From Endomychus coccineus (Eukaryota; Arthropoda; Insecta; Coleoptera; Endomychidae): a DNA stretch of 64,000 nucleotides. The notes under the pieces were generated by a model. That model worked only from the letters and a program-made list of their open reading frames with translations. It had not been told where the DNA came from and made no database searches. Positions 1 through 11,993 of the stretch are shown here, one piece after another. Numbering within the stretch: position 1 is the stretch's first letter; each line of letters opens with the position of its first letter. Made by a program: the position numbers and the translations under genes. The stretch is from assembly GCA_958510875.1 (NCBI GenBank), contig OY294070.1, positions 5,208,001 through 5,272,000 on the forward strand. Reading direction: 5' to 3'.

Positions 1-59
1 TACCTATTATGCCATAAATTTATTTTTAAATAAACATTTTGTATTTGCAAGTACTGTAT

Positions 60-530
60 TCTTTATTTACCCAACACTAGGTAGTGCAGAGCTAGAGTTA
101 AAGTACACTAAAAACAGTATTTTGTTTACCAAAATCAGTGTAAATCCAACACTAGGTAGAGTTAACATACACTGAAAACGGTATTTTTTTACCAATGTCA
201 GTGTAATATTACACTAAAATAGTAATTTGGATACACTTACATTTGTTAATTCACACAATTAAGAGTTTCTCAGTGTATATTTGAACACTAGCTAGATTTG
301 TATCCAACTCTAGGTTATGTTGCATCTCATCTGCTGTAGTGTAAAAGATACTCTAAATAAAGCGACTATTTAACACTAACGTTAGAGTAAAGTTACCATT
401 AAAATTTACTCTAGATGCAGAGTGAATATTTCACACTAAAAACATTGGACCTATATAGAATGTTTTTAGTGTTACTCAGAGTGAAATTTTCACACGAAAT
501 TTTTTACTGTGTAATGGAATAAAATTGTGA
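60..530. repeat. Degenerate ACACTA-rich repeat block
   Basis: The block is built from variants of a short word (acactaggtag, acactaaaa and their complements). Two longer units begin near 70 and 147 and share the order ccaacactaggtag, then tacactRaaaac, then gtattttt, then accaa.gtcagtgtaa, giving a period of about 65-77 bases. A perfect 13-base hairpin arm pair (cactaaaaacatt / aatgtttttagtg) lies at 432-469. No coding sequence is evident. It may be an old satellite or the end of a DNA transposon. Confidence 0.55.
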
Positions 531-789
531 AGTAAAGTAGTATATGAGTTTTTCAAAGGTTAATACATCAATCATTATATTACGACAATTCAACCATTAT
601 TTATAATTTGAAGATTCAGTAGTTTCACTTTAGCATTTTTAGTTAGTGTAAATGGTTAGCTCCAATAAACAATCAAACTACAAAAATTGGAGTTTCATTA
701 ACGTCGAGCAAAATAGTTTGCGATCAATATTCACGACTCTACAAACAAAGTAACCCCCCCCCGAGTAATCATTTTCGATGCATTCTACA
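531..789. other. Unannotated AT-rich sequence
   Basis: I see no gene, tRNA or clear repeat here apart from a C-run near 752. Confidence 0.5.
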
Positions 790-1110
790 TTGAATTAGAA
801 TAAATGTCCCAGGGGTGACGGAGTACTCCAGGAAGTCCTCCAGGTACACGTAGGTAATTTCTAAATGTCATACTCGTAATCAGCGACCTCGAAAACCCCG
901 GAGCAACGAAATTGAACTAATTTTGGAGTATATTCATCGGTTAATAAAAAATCTAAACTTGGCTCAAAAAAGCTTCAACAAAATGCATTTTTTGATGCAC
1001 AAATGCAATTTCGGATGATCGCCAAAAACAAAATGGTAGCATTTTTTCTCTGTGTCTTCCAGAATCGAATGCCGAAAACCGCATCTCAAACCATCTTGCC
1101 CGAAAAAAAA
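790..1110 (-). repeat. Diverged arm of the foldback repeat family
   Basis: The segment carries the same modules, in the same order, as the right arm of the foldback element at 3353-4843: a catactcgtaatcagcgacc module (868-899), then an aatgcattttt word, then an 'aatcgaatgccgaaaaccgc' stretch followed by atctcaaacc. Sequence between modules has diverged strongly. It is non-coding and looks like an old relative rather than a recent copy. Confidence 0.55.
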
Positions 1111-2320
1111 CCGAGGTTTTGGCATATTTTGGCCTAAATTTGCCTCGGCTTATTGACTGGCTCGGTACCGTTTAGAATAATCCTTTCTAACCAACTTTCG
1201 TGGACACTTATCAGATGAAATATTATTCCACATACAATCGGAAGGCATGAGAAAAAAACGATACAATTCCACTTTCAAAAAAAAACCGAGCGCATCCGCT
1301 CCGATAAGATTTCTGCGAATACAAACTCTACTAACATGAATCAGACGACGTAGCTATTTTTGATTATTGATACAAATAAAAGCAATCAACGTTCCACGTT
1401 CCAGTAACAGTGAGACGTATTGACTGAGCTAAGCTATTTCATTCTCATTGTTTATTATTGTGAGTCACTGCGTCAAAGGAATATCATGCTTTGTCGGGCT
1501 CCTGCTATCGCTAAATAAATAAATGTCAAGTGATAGCCGTAAGTACACAAATAAACGGAAAGTGTGCCACTAGAACGCTTTGAACAACTGCAAGCTCTGC
1601 TCCGATCGAGTCACATGGATGTTGCACCTAAGTCAACTGTCTCGTAAAAAGTTCCATGGAAAACTGGATTTGTACGAAGTTTGCTTATTATTCAAAGCGC
1701 AACCACGTGCACTGAAAATATAGCCCAATATTGCCAATTTCCATTTATGTTGATCATTAACAGAGTTAAATATGGCTTCCATGTTGGACTATACCTCACT
1801 ACGAATTTTGTACATCCCTCTGTTTGAATGCCATTCGTCATATTCAATGTTTTAAAATAAAATTACTCATAAAATAAAGTACTTTTTTTGAAATTGCGAT
1901 TGGGTTAAAAAATTCTGTCAAATTTTAAGGGTGCACCGTTCCTTATCAACCCTTTAAAATGATCCGAGTGAACTCTACTTGCTGTCGATTATTACTCTTG
2001 GAACGCATACAACGTGTACCAAATTTGGTTTTTCTAAGTTGAAGCATAATTGAGAAATTAATTTTTTTCAAAATTTAAAGTCCCACTTTGAGGGCCTATA
2101 ACTTCTCAGGGGTGCAACTTGGTATGGCGGTAGGTTGCGTTAAAGCATCATATTTTGGGGTCCCCTACATGCTCCTGCTCTGTGTCGGTTCTTATGCGGG
2201 ACACACTGTATATAAAAAAATAATGAGAACATTGATAATTTATACTGAAACCAAAAATGGCAAAGAAAAGAAAATATTAATAATAATTATTGTGGTAATT
2301 AATCAACTTAATGTGTAGTT
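1111..2320. other. Intergenic DNA, no gene seen
   Basis: No convincing exon. A segment near 2178-2215 (ctctgtgtcggttcttatgc, then ggacacactgtata) recurs near 29295-29330 and is probably part of a dispersed DNA-transposon or MITE end. The open frame at 2088-2318 has no recognisable domain. Confidence 0.5.
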
Positions 2321-3347
2321 TGTTTTTTTTTATATCTTTGAAGTTCTATCTTGTAATCACTCTTTTTAATTGCTTTGTGACTATTCGGCAGATTATTAAA
2401 AGTCTTTATAGCTGAATATTTCGGACTCTTTCTCCCAACTTCCAAAATTGCTTTGGGCAAGATATAGTATTATCTTTGTTTCTTGTTTTTGATAAATTAT
2501 TTATTAATTTTTCTGATACATCTTTGTAGTAGTATGCCAGTGCTTCAAGCATGTATTTCTCATTTAGTTGAAGTGGTATAGCCATATTATTATTTTCTCT
2601 TTGCAGTATTCTGATAATTTTCCATGAATGTTAAATATTGATTTCTTTACTGTAATACTAGCCGTTCCCCAAGCAAGGATACTATATGAGGCCACACTAT
2701 AATATAAACCATATAAAATTGACAGTAAATTCTTTGGATTGAGTATTCTGCTTAATTCAATATCACATGAATGAAATATCTCACTCTTTTCACTAAATTT
2801 TGTACATGATCTTTCCATGATAGAATTTTATCAATTATAATCCCAAGATATTTGGAATCATTGACTCGTTTAATTACCTATCCATTCAATTCCAGATCAA
2901 AAAGTTGTGGTTGTGTATCGGCTGATGCAATATTTCTCAAGAAAGACATCTATCATGTGGTTTATGTAAATAATAAATAATAGGGGACCTAGAATAGTTC
3001 CTTGTGGTACTCCTGTAGTTACAACAATAAAATCACTTTTCGTTTTATTCATCCTGATCACTTATTTTCTATTTTGTAGATAATTTTCAATTAGTTTTTA
3101 AGTATGATACCTCTGATTGCGCAATTATCAAATTTTTTAATTAGTTGTGCATGATTTACTGTGTCAAATGCTTTCGCAAGATCAAGGAAAACAGCTGCTA
3201 ATGCTCTGCTTTGATCAAGGTCAGAATATAGCTTTTCGATTACTGCGATGATTGCATTGTTAGTGCCCATATTTTTCTAAACCCAAATTGGTTATTTGAT
3301 ATTATTTTATGTTGTTCTTCAAATCTTATTAGTCTGGAGTAAATTGC
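2321..3347 (-). pseudogene. Non-LTR retrotransposon (family D) RT, 3' part
   Basis: On the minus strand several short frames join into a decayed reverse transcriptase of the CR1/Jockey type. Motif A reads FLDLAKAFDTVNHAQL (about 3210-3150), followed downstream by the palm motif GVPQGTILGPLLFIIYINHM (about 3030-2960) and a C-terminal FNNLP...K tail near 2420-2330. A poly(T) run at about 2322-2333 (plus strand) marks the poly(A) 3' end. Frameshifts and stops throughout show the copy is dead. The 5' continuation lies at 4849-5215 beyond the inserted foldback element. Clade assignment is approximate. Confidence 0.75.
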
Positions 3348-3352
3348 AAAAT

Positions 3353-4843
3353 AGTCGAGGAAATGAAGCACTAAAATAGGCCAAATCTGGGAAAGTTGGC
3401 GCAGTTGGATGGATTGAGATGCGGTTTTCTGCATTCGATTCAGAAAGTGATTTAGAAACTTTGTCCGGTATTTTTGTTTTGCGGAAAAAATTTGTTGCAT
3501 TTCAACAGCCAAAAATGCATTTTTCGAAGATGCACTGTTTGAGGTAAATAAAAAAATGGGCTCGAATTGGTTTCTTGGGGGTTTTTGGGGTCGCTGAACA
3601 CGAATATGATATTTAAAAAATTCCCTGAGGTCCCCTTGGACCTCCCCGTGGGTATACTAGCGTCCTGACGTCCTGGATATCGACGAAAATAATGAAAAAA
3701 TTATTTTTAATGTTTGTCAACTGTTCGAAAGGTGATATGAAGGTTGCTAGTGATGATAACGACATGAAAAAACTCTTCTGCAATACCTGGTGTACCCTGC
3801 GTCCGGGTACCGACGTCATCTTCTAGGAATTTGCTAATTTTTCTTCATAAAAGGTTACAAATTCTAGCTCTCGAGGGTTTTTAAAGTCGCCGATCACGAC
3901 TGTGACACTCACAATGTTCTGCAAATTACCTGGGGGTATTTCCGGGACACTCGAGCACTGTGTATCCACGTCATCTTCTAGGAATTTCTTGTTTTTTTTT
4001 AATTAAATGTAATAAATTCTAGCTCTCGGGGGTTTTCAAAGTCGCTGATCACGACTATGACACTCACAATGTTCTGCTAATAACCTTAGTGTGTTCCCGG
4101 GTCCCTGGAGCCCTCTGTATCAACGTCATCTTCTAGGAATTTGTTAATTTTTCTTCATAGAATGTAACATGTTCTGGCTCTCGGGGGTTTTCATTATCGC
4201 CGATCACGATTATGATACTCACAATGTTGTGCAAATTCCTAGAAGATGACGTAGATACACAGGGCTCGAGTGTCCCGGAAATACCCCTAGGTAATTTGCA
4301 GAACATTATGAGTGTCACAGCCGTGATCGGCGACTTTAAAAACCCCCGAGAGCTAGAATTTGTTACCTTTTATGAAGAAAAATTAGCAAATTCCTAGAAG
4401 ATGACGTCGTTACCCGGACGCAGGGTACATCAGGTATTGCAGAAGAATTTTTTCATGTCGTTATCATCACTAGCAACCTTCATATCACCTTTCGAACAGT
4501 TGACAAACATTAAAAATAATTTCCGATATCCAGGACGTCAGAACGCTAGTATACCCACGGAGAGGTCCAAGGGGACCTCAAGGAATTTTTTAAATATCAT
4601 ATTCGTGTTCAGCGGCCCTAAAAAGCCTCAAGAAACCAATTCGAGCCCATTTTTTTTATTTACCTCAAAAAGGGCATCTTTGAAAAATGCATTTTTGGCT
4701 GTAGAAATGCAACAATTTTTTTCGCAAAACAAAAATACCGGACAAAGTTTCTAAATCACTTTCTGAATCGAATGCAGAAAACCGCATCTCAATCCATTCA
4801 ACTGCGCCAACTTTCCCAGGTTCAATGCTTTATTTCCTCGACT
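3353..4843. mobile_element. Foldback (palindromic) DNA element
   Basis: The two halves are inverted copies of each other. The left end agtcgaggaaatgaagc matches the right end gctttatttcctcgact in reverse complement, and the similarity continues inward to a centre near 4238. The left arm is about 885 bases and the right about 605; the difference equals roughly two internal ~155-base direct repeats present only on the left. The element is flanked by a possible 5-base duplication, aaaat (3348-3352 and 4844-4848), and splits non-LTR family D cleanly. It has no transposase gene, so it would be non-autonomous. The structure resembles FB/TU-type foldback elements, but the family name is unknown to me. 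Confidence 0.8.
3822..4238 (+). repeat. ~155-bp direct repeats inside foldback arm
   Basis: Three tandem units begin with catcttctaggaattt at about 3822, 3972 and 4128. Each carries ctagctctcg, a gtcgcYgatcacgact-like core, acactcacaatgtt and a gtatccacgt-like end. The inverted single copy of the unit lies at about 4239-4415 in the right arm. This unequal repeat number is typical of foldback elements expanding and contracting by recombination. Confidence 0.75.
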
Positions 4844-4848
4844 AAAAT

Positions 4849-5215
4849 TGTAAATTAGAGATATTGTCCTATAATTATCAGGTGACACTTTATTTCCGGT
4901 TTTGTGTATTGGTGTTATTTCAGCAACTCGAAAATGATTTTGACAGTAACCATGTTCTATAGATGCTTAATAGGATCAATAATATAATCAACAATATGTT
5001 TTATCACATTGGCATGTATGCCATTTACTCCACCTGACTTTCTTTTCATATTCTCGATTATATTTTTCAATTCTTCTTTATTTGTAGGTTCAAATGATTC
5101 GCAATTTCCTTTAGATCATGTATTTTATCTTTTGTTACTTCATTTACTAAATGATTCATTTCATTAGATTTTGATTTTTCGTTGTTTTTATTCAAGTTTT
5201 CATTCACAAAAAACT
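4849..5215 (-). pseudogene. Non-LTR retrotransposon family D, 5' part
   Basis: This is the continuation of the element at 2321-3347. The minus strand encodes a decayed pre-RT segment with a 'SPDNYRTISLI' motif (expected RPISL in intact non-LTR RTs) near 4890-4850, preceded by GVNGIHANVIK-like coding around 5040-4990. Removing the foldback element brings this next to SRLIRF..HKIISNNQFGFRK on the other side, the normal RT order. Confidence 0.65.
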
Positions 5216-6119
5216 GTATACCTAATCATATTTTTTCAATCACTATTCATAAATTTAACACATTTGTATTTGTCTCTATTTATTAGTCTTTAACTAAATT
5301 TATATATTGTAATAATTTTTTTCTCTTCCTGTTATAGTACTAACAAAAAATATATATCTATCTGATGTACGAAAAAAAAAAATCCAATAGTTAACATTTA
5401 TGCGACATATTCTGTACACATTCCTTGATCTGATTGGACGGTAATTTCACGAGATGCTCGTCAATCTTGAACGTTCCAACGTTATGGTACCCAATTAAAT
5501 CGTATTATATTTGGAAGAGGGAAAGGGGAAAGATATGTGTTTTATGCTCGATTTTATGGCCGTCGTCTCGTGTTTATAATTCGAACCGTTTTAATACGTT
5601 TCTAATAAACATTAAACAAGTTCCGTCCGAGAATGCTCACATACATACAGACACGGGGGAACGTTGTTTCATATAATAAAACTCATACAGTCGTTTATAA
5701 ACAAACGAATAATACCGGAAACAGAAACCCCCCGACATATTTGAATATGGTTAATCAAAGGCTCCAAACAAACGCCAGATAATTATGAAGACCTGCTTTG
5801 TTCGGCACGAATTCAGTGATGACGTGACCTGAAGCGGATATCTGGAACACCGGGAGCTAAACGAGGGAATTGGTCCCACCTATAAGAAGATAATAGGATA
5901 ACGTTATGACAACTTTCTTTCGGTTAAATTTCAACGTTGCACAATTAGTCGAGTCATTATCGTACAAACCCAGGAAAAATTAAGATAACGAATATTTTTT
6001 CCTGAAATCTTTTGCAACGCCTCAAGTTTGCCGTGCTAAAAGAAAGCACCCAGTGAGACTTACCGCTTCGCCCTAATAAACAATAAATAAAGAATTTAAT
6101 AAACAAATTGAATTACTCG
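5216..6119. other. Intergenic DNA, no gene seen
   Basis: The open frame at 5434-5676 lacks any recognisable domain, splice context or codon bias. I see no tRNA or repeat. Confidence 0.5.
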
Positions 6120-6400
6120 AAAACTATTTGTGCTTTTTTGGGCAAAATCACACCTAGGAGGTTTTTTAGGTCGCTGATTACGAATATGAAGTAAAAAATA
6201 CCAAATTGTAGATGGTGCTCCCGTAAAACCGGAAATAGCGCTCTTGGGGTTCAATTTTTGTATAACAAATTGAATAAGTTGATAACTATTTGTGATTTTT
6301 TGTCAAAAATCATACCCTAGGGGTTTTTGAGGTTGCTGATTATAAATTTAATGTAAAAAAATGCATATCCTAAATGGCGCTCGCATAGAAACAATAGTTT
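6120..6400 (+). repeat. Two ~162-bp repeat units with foldback-type core
   Basis: Units start at aactatttgtg near 6122 and 6284. Each contains a cctaggRggttttt word followed by the core ggtcgctgattacgaatatg (6168-6187) or its decayed form (6328-6350), then ta..atggcgctc. The core is the same module found in the foldback element at 3353-4843, although flanking sequence differs. Confidence 0.6.
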
Positions 6401-8404
6401 CATGTATATTTAACAAGTATTTAACAAATACATATATTCGTTAATTATTAGTGAAAATTGAAGCTCTGCTTATGAATATAAATTCGAAAAAATTGCAAAT
6501 CATAGATGGAGCTACTAAATTAGTGAAATATCGGTTATTTTATAGAAAAAAAAGCAAACACAACTGAACGCATTGGCGGTCCTATCAATAGAAAAGAGGT
6601 TCATCCAGTCTATCCCGGATTTTGACAACAAAGTAATAGACTTTTTTCCAGCGTGAAAAATAGGATTTTATGTACAAAAAATAGGTAATTTTATTCTTGT
6701 GCCCACCCTCTTTCATAACTCACGAGCCGCCACTGCTAGTTTCTAGGAAGGTGTTATTTTTAATATGTGGATAATTCTTTGATATTTAGTAAAAAAAAAG
6801 TCTTACTTATAGAATTTGATTAGTATTTTTATAACTCTCTCAGTAAAATTGAAATTTGTTATTTTTTGGGGGGTGTTATCGGCGACAGATTTACATTTAA
6901 AGAAATATTTAATTAATATTATCGAATTTGTGCATTACTCACGAATACTCAAATGTCTTGCAAAATAGTGCTAATCAATTATTAACACTGCAAGTCTTGA
7001 AGGTGAGTGATGAGACGTGAAGGAACGTTTATACCGCGAAATTGGTTAAGTAAATTTTTATTTAATCTAAAAATAACAAACCAGATCATTGCGTACTAAC
7101 TACCTGAAAAAACGAGGACGTTACTAGTTTCCAAGCGCAGTTGAAATTACTCCCATGTAATAATGATCGCAACTAACCCGAAGATTTACCGTCTAAAAAT
7201 CATTATTATTATTAATTTCAGAATTTCATATAATCCTGCGTCGTCGGTATATTCAAGATGCCAATCCCTAATTCATATAATAACCGCTATTATGCCATTA
7301 TTCCGTTTAGAACACAATTATAATTAGAACACCCTAATTGCCAGTCGGGAAGGTATAATTTTTTTGCTATGATTATAGTTCAGGCGCGACCGTAGGTAAG
7401 GTAACTTTACTCGTTTTCAAAACTAATACCTCGGCGAGGTTAGTGTGGATTCCTAGTTTCAGGATTTATTGTGTTTCTCAATTAATATCGACACTTGGAT
7501 GAAGAATGTTCAAGGCGGGGTAGGAAAATGACAATATCTCACCACTCGGAATTCACGAAGGGATTATAGGTGATGTCGCAACCTTCTCTAGGGAGACCTT
7601 TTCCCCAATAATAATAATCCTCTCGACAAGTTTTCACCGCGACGTCTAGCTTCATTATTGACTATTTACCGATTGCTGGTGAGGGGAATTCGGATTTTAC
7701 TTGGAATTTAGTCTGAATTGAACTAGATTTCCTGTTCGTAAAATATAACAAGTGTTTAAGAGTGAATTTCAAAATAATGGAAATCCAAGAAAATGTTTCA
7801 TCTTCTGAAGCCGATTCTTCAGATATCGAGCAACTACCCTCCTAATACTCAGAAGAATTTATCATTTTTCAGATTCCAGACTACAGCTAATTAAACAAGT
7901 TTAATGTTCGTTTGTTTGTTTTATTTTTACCCTAAATTCATTTTTCCAAGTCTAAATGTTCATTCGCAATTGAAATAACGATCCATATTGTAAAATTGAA
8001 CACTGTTATGTTGATATCACTTTTATTTGTAACTTCCGTTACACGAGTTCCAGCGTTATTAAACCATCTTCAGACGGTATTGAAATTCAATTAAAATATA
8101 TAACTACAACTATAAATTTACTTATCGGTAGGTAGCATAAGATTAATCTAGTCGGTCATTCAAGAACTTAGAGGATTATTACTATACGATTACATGGTGT
8201 GTATTTACATTGCTATTAAACAGAGTATAGAAGCTAATCGGGACAATAATTCGTGGAATAAATAAATTACATAGTGTTCGAAGAACATCGTATGAGCCAG
8301 CCATGGAAATATCTATAGAAATGGGAGAGATCGCCCACCATTCTACGAAGTTCTAGATAGGTCAGTGAATTCTTAATTGTTAATCAAGCTTTGGAAGTCG
8401 AACT
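6401..8404. other. Intergenic DNA, mostly unassigned
   Basis: A 23-codon frame at 7779-7850 (Ser/Glu-rich, starting MEIQENVSSSEADSS) follows an AT-rich leader; it could be the start of a host exon but has no supporting splice site. Near 8010-8070 a segment reading, on the minus strand, ctgaagatggtttaataacg resembles retroelement or PLE terminal sequence (compare ctgatgatggctacttgg at 51 kb). Nothing else is recognised. Confidence 0.4.
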
Positions 8405-8886
8405 CCAAACATATGAACTATACTCCAGGACAGATGTAGATTATGAAGAGCTGCTAACATGTAAAGTAGCCTTTTGGCACCGAATAGATAACCAAATTTT
8501 TGTGCTCCTCTGGCTTCATTGGATGGCATAGGGGCTCTAGATGAGAAAGCGGACAAACGGTTACTTCTAGCAGATCGCTGATATGGAGCAGAAACAACGC
8601 TAGTACCAAGACAGATCCCTGAAGAACACCAGCGTGATCTATATCAGAGAAAACTCGATAGTAAGCGACAAAATTGAGGCGGCAAACCATTTGGCGGAAG
8701 TTTCCGAAGAAGGCTTTGGTACCAGACTCGGTCAAATGCTTTGGAGATATTGAATGCTACACATAGAGATTCCCCATATTGGGATGAATAATCATTATTT
8801 ACTGCGATTGGTTCAATTGTATTCACTTCCTGCTGAAAATTTGATTGTGAAAATGGTATTTTCATATTGTTATGCCTATGTATCAT
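8405..8886 (-). pseudogene. Non-LTR retrotransposon (family A) RT fragment
   Basis: On the minus strand, RT motif A reads FNISKAFDRVWYQSLLRKLP (about 8763-8704), continued by GLPPQFCRLLSSFL and, in a shifted frame, AGVLQGSVLVLALFLLHISDLL, the diverged equivalent of the AGVPQGSVLSPTLFLLHINDLL region. The copy is frameshifted and truncated. A sister fragment with the same downstream sequence (tactccaggaca, then ttatgaRgagctgct) is at 18487-18860. Jockey-type non-LTR is the best guess. Confidence 0.75.
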
Positions 8887-8889
8887 TGA

Positions 8890-8996
8890 AAATTACCGAA
8901 TCGAATGCAAAAACCGCAGCTCAATCCAACCGACTGCGCCAGTAGTGGAAGGTTGGACCTATTTTAGTGCTTCATTTCCTCGACTACAATTGTTAA
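8890..8996. repeat. Solo end of the foldback family
   Basis: The segment gaatcgaatgcaaaaaccgc, continuing through caactgcgcc-like sequence to a terminal tgcttcatttcctcgact, matches the right terminus of the foldback element at 4770-4843. It abuts the non-LTR family A fragment. Only about 105 bases remain, so this is a truncated copy. Confidence 0.7.
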
Positions 8997-9000
8997 GACT

Positions 9001-9649
9001 TGATTCACTTGAAAATAAAATAACCAAGTCTCTGGATTCTTACGTGGAATCTATAAACAACAAAAATAGGTAATATTTTTGTTGTTGTGGTCACGTTTCT
9101 TTATGTTATAAATGCCTTGTCTGAGTTACAATACGTGCAGATTGAAGATCAAAATGAGATAACTCTTAACTTCGGACGTGTGGTCAATGGGTATAATAAT
9201 AAATTAATGGAGGTGTGATTGGCAACATTAGAAACTTGTTGCCGAAATGTACGATATACCGCAAAACTGTTACGATATTCGATACCCCGAGAATTTGTGA
9301 AAGGAAACACATCATTTATATCTGCTGATAATTTATCAACTTCAAACAAGCGCAGCCGCTTTTATTCGAATCGTGCAACTTCCGAGAAAATGTCCTTGTA
9401 TTTAGCGATTTGTCAAACGTTGTGAGAAACAAGTTTATTTCGCTTAGCTGCAAATTGACTAGCATAAGGTAGCATGAATTCGAGCCAGAAATGAATTCCC
9501 CTTACGAAATTTGGTTAGGTCCTCGTTGGATTATTAATTGCCGTTTAATCGACAGGTTGAAAATTGAATACCATAAACAAATTATATTTCATACTCAACA
9601 AATCATTCCCGTTGACAAGACTAATCAACGTCCACTGGGAGATAGTCCT
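9001..9649. other. Intergenic DNA, no gene assigned
   Basis: Overlapping frames on both strands at 9149-9425 and 9491-9676 lack known domains; I could not choose between them and regard them as chance. Confidence 0.4.
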
Positions 9650-9935
9650 GGGGATTACCTACCTTCCAATTGGTAATCCAAGGAGGGGCAAGGCTTGGTA
9701 CCTTCAGAATACAAAATACACTGGAGAATGTTCACATTGGGCCAGGACACATGAGCATCATAAAAATCGTGACCAGGGACGTGTTAGACATGAGAACAGA
9801 TCACATTCCAAAACGATACTCTTTCAACAACACATTCAGGGTATCAATACCAGAAAGAACTGGTACAAACCTGGGCGACTCTCTACAGAGAAAAATCTAC
9901 TATATAGACGGGTCTAAGACTGAAAAAGGTGCACT
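9650..9935 (+). pseudogene. Non-LTR retrotransposon (family B) pre-RNase H fragment
   Basis: The frame at 9670-9935 reads LEN.HIGPGHMSIIKIVTRDV...HIPKRYSFNNTFRVSIPE...GD.LQ.KIYYIDGSKTEKGA. The DGSKT motif is the first catalytic strand of a type-I RNase H domain carried by many R1/LOA/I-type elements. It breaks off immediately after this motif. The same stretch is present, more complete, on the minus strand at 26930-27940. Confidence 0.75.
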
Positions 9936-10321
9936 TCGCACAACAAATGTTCCGAATGACCACCACCGGATTGTGTACAACCCTCACATGAACCAACCCA
10001 TGTCTCTTTCATACTATTCATGATGTATGAATTGTTTTTTTCTATTATTAACGGCATCTTGGATCCTTCCAAGTGAGTAGCAATTGCTACATGGTTCGCA
10101 AGCTGATTTATGTCGACCTACAAAAATAATGCAACGGATTTAAATCCGGATATATTGTTGGCTACTGTATTGAACCACGGTCGAACCCGAGGTGGATCCA
10201 TTTATTCAAGAACAATTACAATTATCACCATCATTCCCTTCTAATAAAACTAAATAAAATACAAACTGACAACGCTGCTCAAATTGGCGCGCGAAATGCA
10301 CAATACACGTGCACTTGTATA
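9936..10321. other. Unannotated sequence left of mariner
   Basis: No gene seen. The TA at 10320-10321 is the left target-site duplication of the mariner element that follows. Confidence 0.5.
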
Positions 10322-10763
10322 CAGGGTGTTCCATCTCAGACGAGCCACCCCGTATATTTCTTATCCCATAGTGAGTGGAAAAATCTCCAGAAACACGTCG
10401 AATGATTTTGTTTGGGGGACATCTTTTGACGTATATTTGAGGCTTGAACGAGAAACCCCCTAATAGGGGGCGCTTCAACCCCTCAAAATTGAATAGGGGA
10501 GAGGGGTGATACGTCATTTCAAAGGTCTTGGAAGCTTCTTCACAACGGTGTATGAAAAACGTAAATTTGATGAACCGTTTTCGCCAAAAAATAATTTTGT
10601 TGCTCGAATGCGCCACCTTGAATATTTTGGTTATTTGTACAATGTACAAGCTCATTTCTATTAAGCCTTTTTTACAAACTTAAACAATCTTCAAAAAATC
10701 GCATTCGTAAAAAAATTGAATTGTGTTGTCATGCTTACAATGAAAAAAATTAAATCTGCATGT

Positions 10764-11831
10764 TTAAATCAAATGTTCAAATTGTCCTCCATTGACTTCC
10801 ATACTATAATACAATCTTGACTGAAAACCGTCTCTAACATGGTTCAGCATAATTGGAGTTATTTGCCGACACACATTTACAATTCGTTGGCGTACTTCGT
10901 CCAAATTTTCAGGCTGAGTCACTAAAATCTTGGACTTAAGATGTCCCCACAAGAAGAAGTCCAGAGGGTTCAGGTCAGGAGATCGTGCAGGCCACTCCAT
11001 AGTACCTCTCCTTCCAATCCAACGACCGGGGTATTGCAAATTGAGGTATTGGCGAACTGGTGCGGCGTAGTGAGGAGGAGCTCCGTCTTGTTGGAATTGC
11101 AATTTTTGTTCAAGTAGTAGAGGATGGTTTTCTAATTGTTCAGTTATTAACGGATCAATCGCATTTTTCAACATTTCAAGATAAATTTCGCCATTTAAAT
11201 TACCAGGAATAAACAGAGGTCCAATTAGGTGGTCTCCCAAAATTCCTACCCAAGCGTTTAGCTTTTCCCGATGTTGAGTGTGAGCTTCTCGAAATACATG
11301 AGGATTTGTATCGCTCCAAATTCTACAGTTATGCCGGTTAACCTCTCCATTAAGTAAAAAAGTGCATTCGTCAGAAAAGCAAACGTTGTACAAGAAATTT
11401 GGGTTATTGTTGATACGCTCGACCTTGATTTCGCAAAACTCTTCGATCCCAATCATCATCATTTAATTCCTGAATTAATTTAATTTTGTACGGATGGAAC
11501 TTGTGTTTATGTAAAATTCTGAAAACGGTTGGCTGATACCGGAAGCTGCAGAAAGGTGTCGTACAGATTGCGTGTTTGGCATAAGTTGGACATGTCCCAA
11601 TACCGCCACAGCTGCTCCTTCATCATTAACAATTCCAATGGGTGCCCTTTTTTTTTTAACCATTACTGAACCCGTCTCCACAAATTTTGAAATCAATTCC
11701 ATTACGTACTTATGGCGAACGCTACGTTCAGGATGGTTTTCGTTAAATATCCTTGCAGCCGCTCGGGCATAATTTTGATTTTGGTAATAAAAGCTGACCA
11801 GCTCAACACGTTCTTGCAATGTGTACACCAT
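10764..11831 (-). pseudogene. mariner transposase (DUF4817-type HTH + DDE), frameshifted
   Basis: The transposase would cut and paste the surrounding element. The likely start is the Met of MVYTLQERVELVSFYY (11831). An N-terminal helix-turn-helix (YARAARIF-type, R.S.R.KYV) is followed by a linker with VKKKRAP..IVNDE. Two frameshifts, near 11528 and 11430, interrupt the linker; the middle frame still reads ILHKHKFHPYKI.LIQELNDDDW. The catalytic domain is intact: FSDECTF, then QQDGAPPHY, then RSPDLNPLDFFLWG. Counting residues between the second Asp and the Asp of NPLD gives 41, the DD41D spacing of rosa-like mariners. It ends VNGGQFEHLI at 10764. As it stands it cannot make active enzyme. Confidence 0.9.
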
Positions 11832-11993
11832 ATTTTTTGAAATTTTAAACAAATCAGCAAAGTGGTAACTCAACAGATTGATTAAAATCATGAAATGATC
11901 TAAGGAACGTTAAAACCAGATAAACACCTTCTAAGAACAAAAAATGAAGGCAACATAAGGAAATGTTTTGCTGTTTTCTTACTTATTAGTTTG

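Noticed and set aside
2088..2318. 76-codon open frame
   Set aside because: Overlaps a dispersed repeat end, with no domain and no splice or codon support.
4133..4754. Open frames on both strands in the foldback element
   Set aside because: They mirror each other because the element is palindromic and contain no transposase motifs.
7779..7850. Short Ser/Glu-rich frame as a host exon
   Set aside because: Only 23 codons, ends in a plain stop, and no consensus donor before it.
9149..9425. Overlapping frames on both strands
   Set aside because: No domain in either, and similar length expected by chance in this composition.
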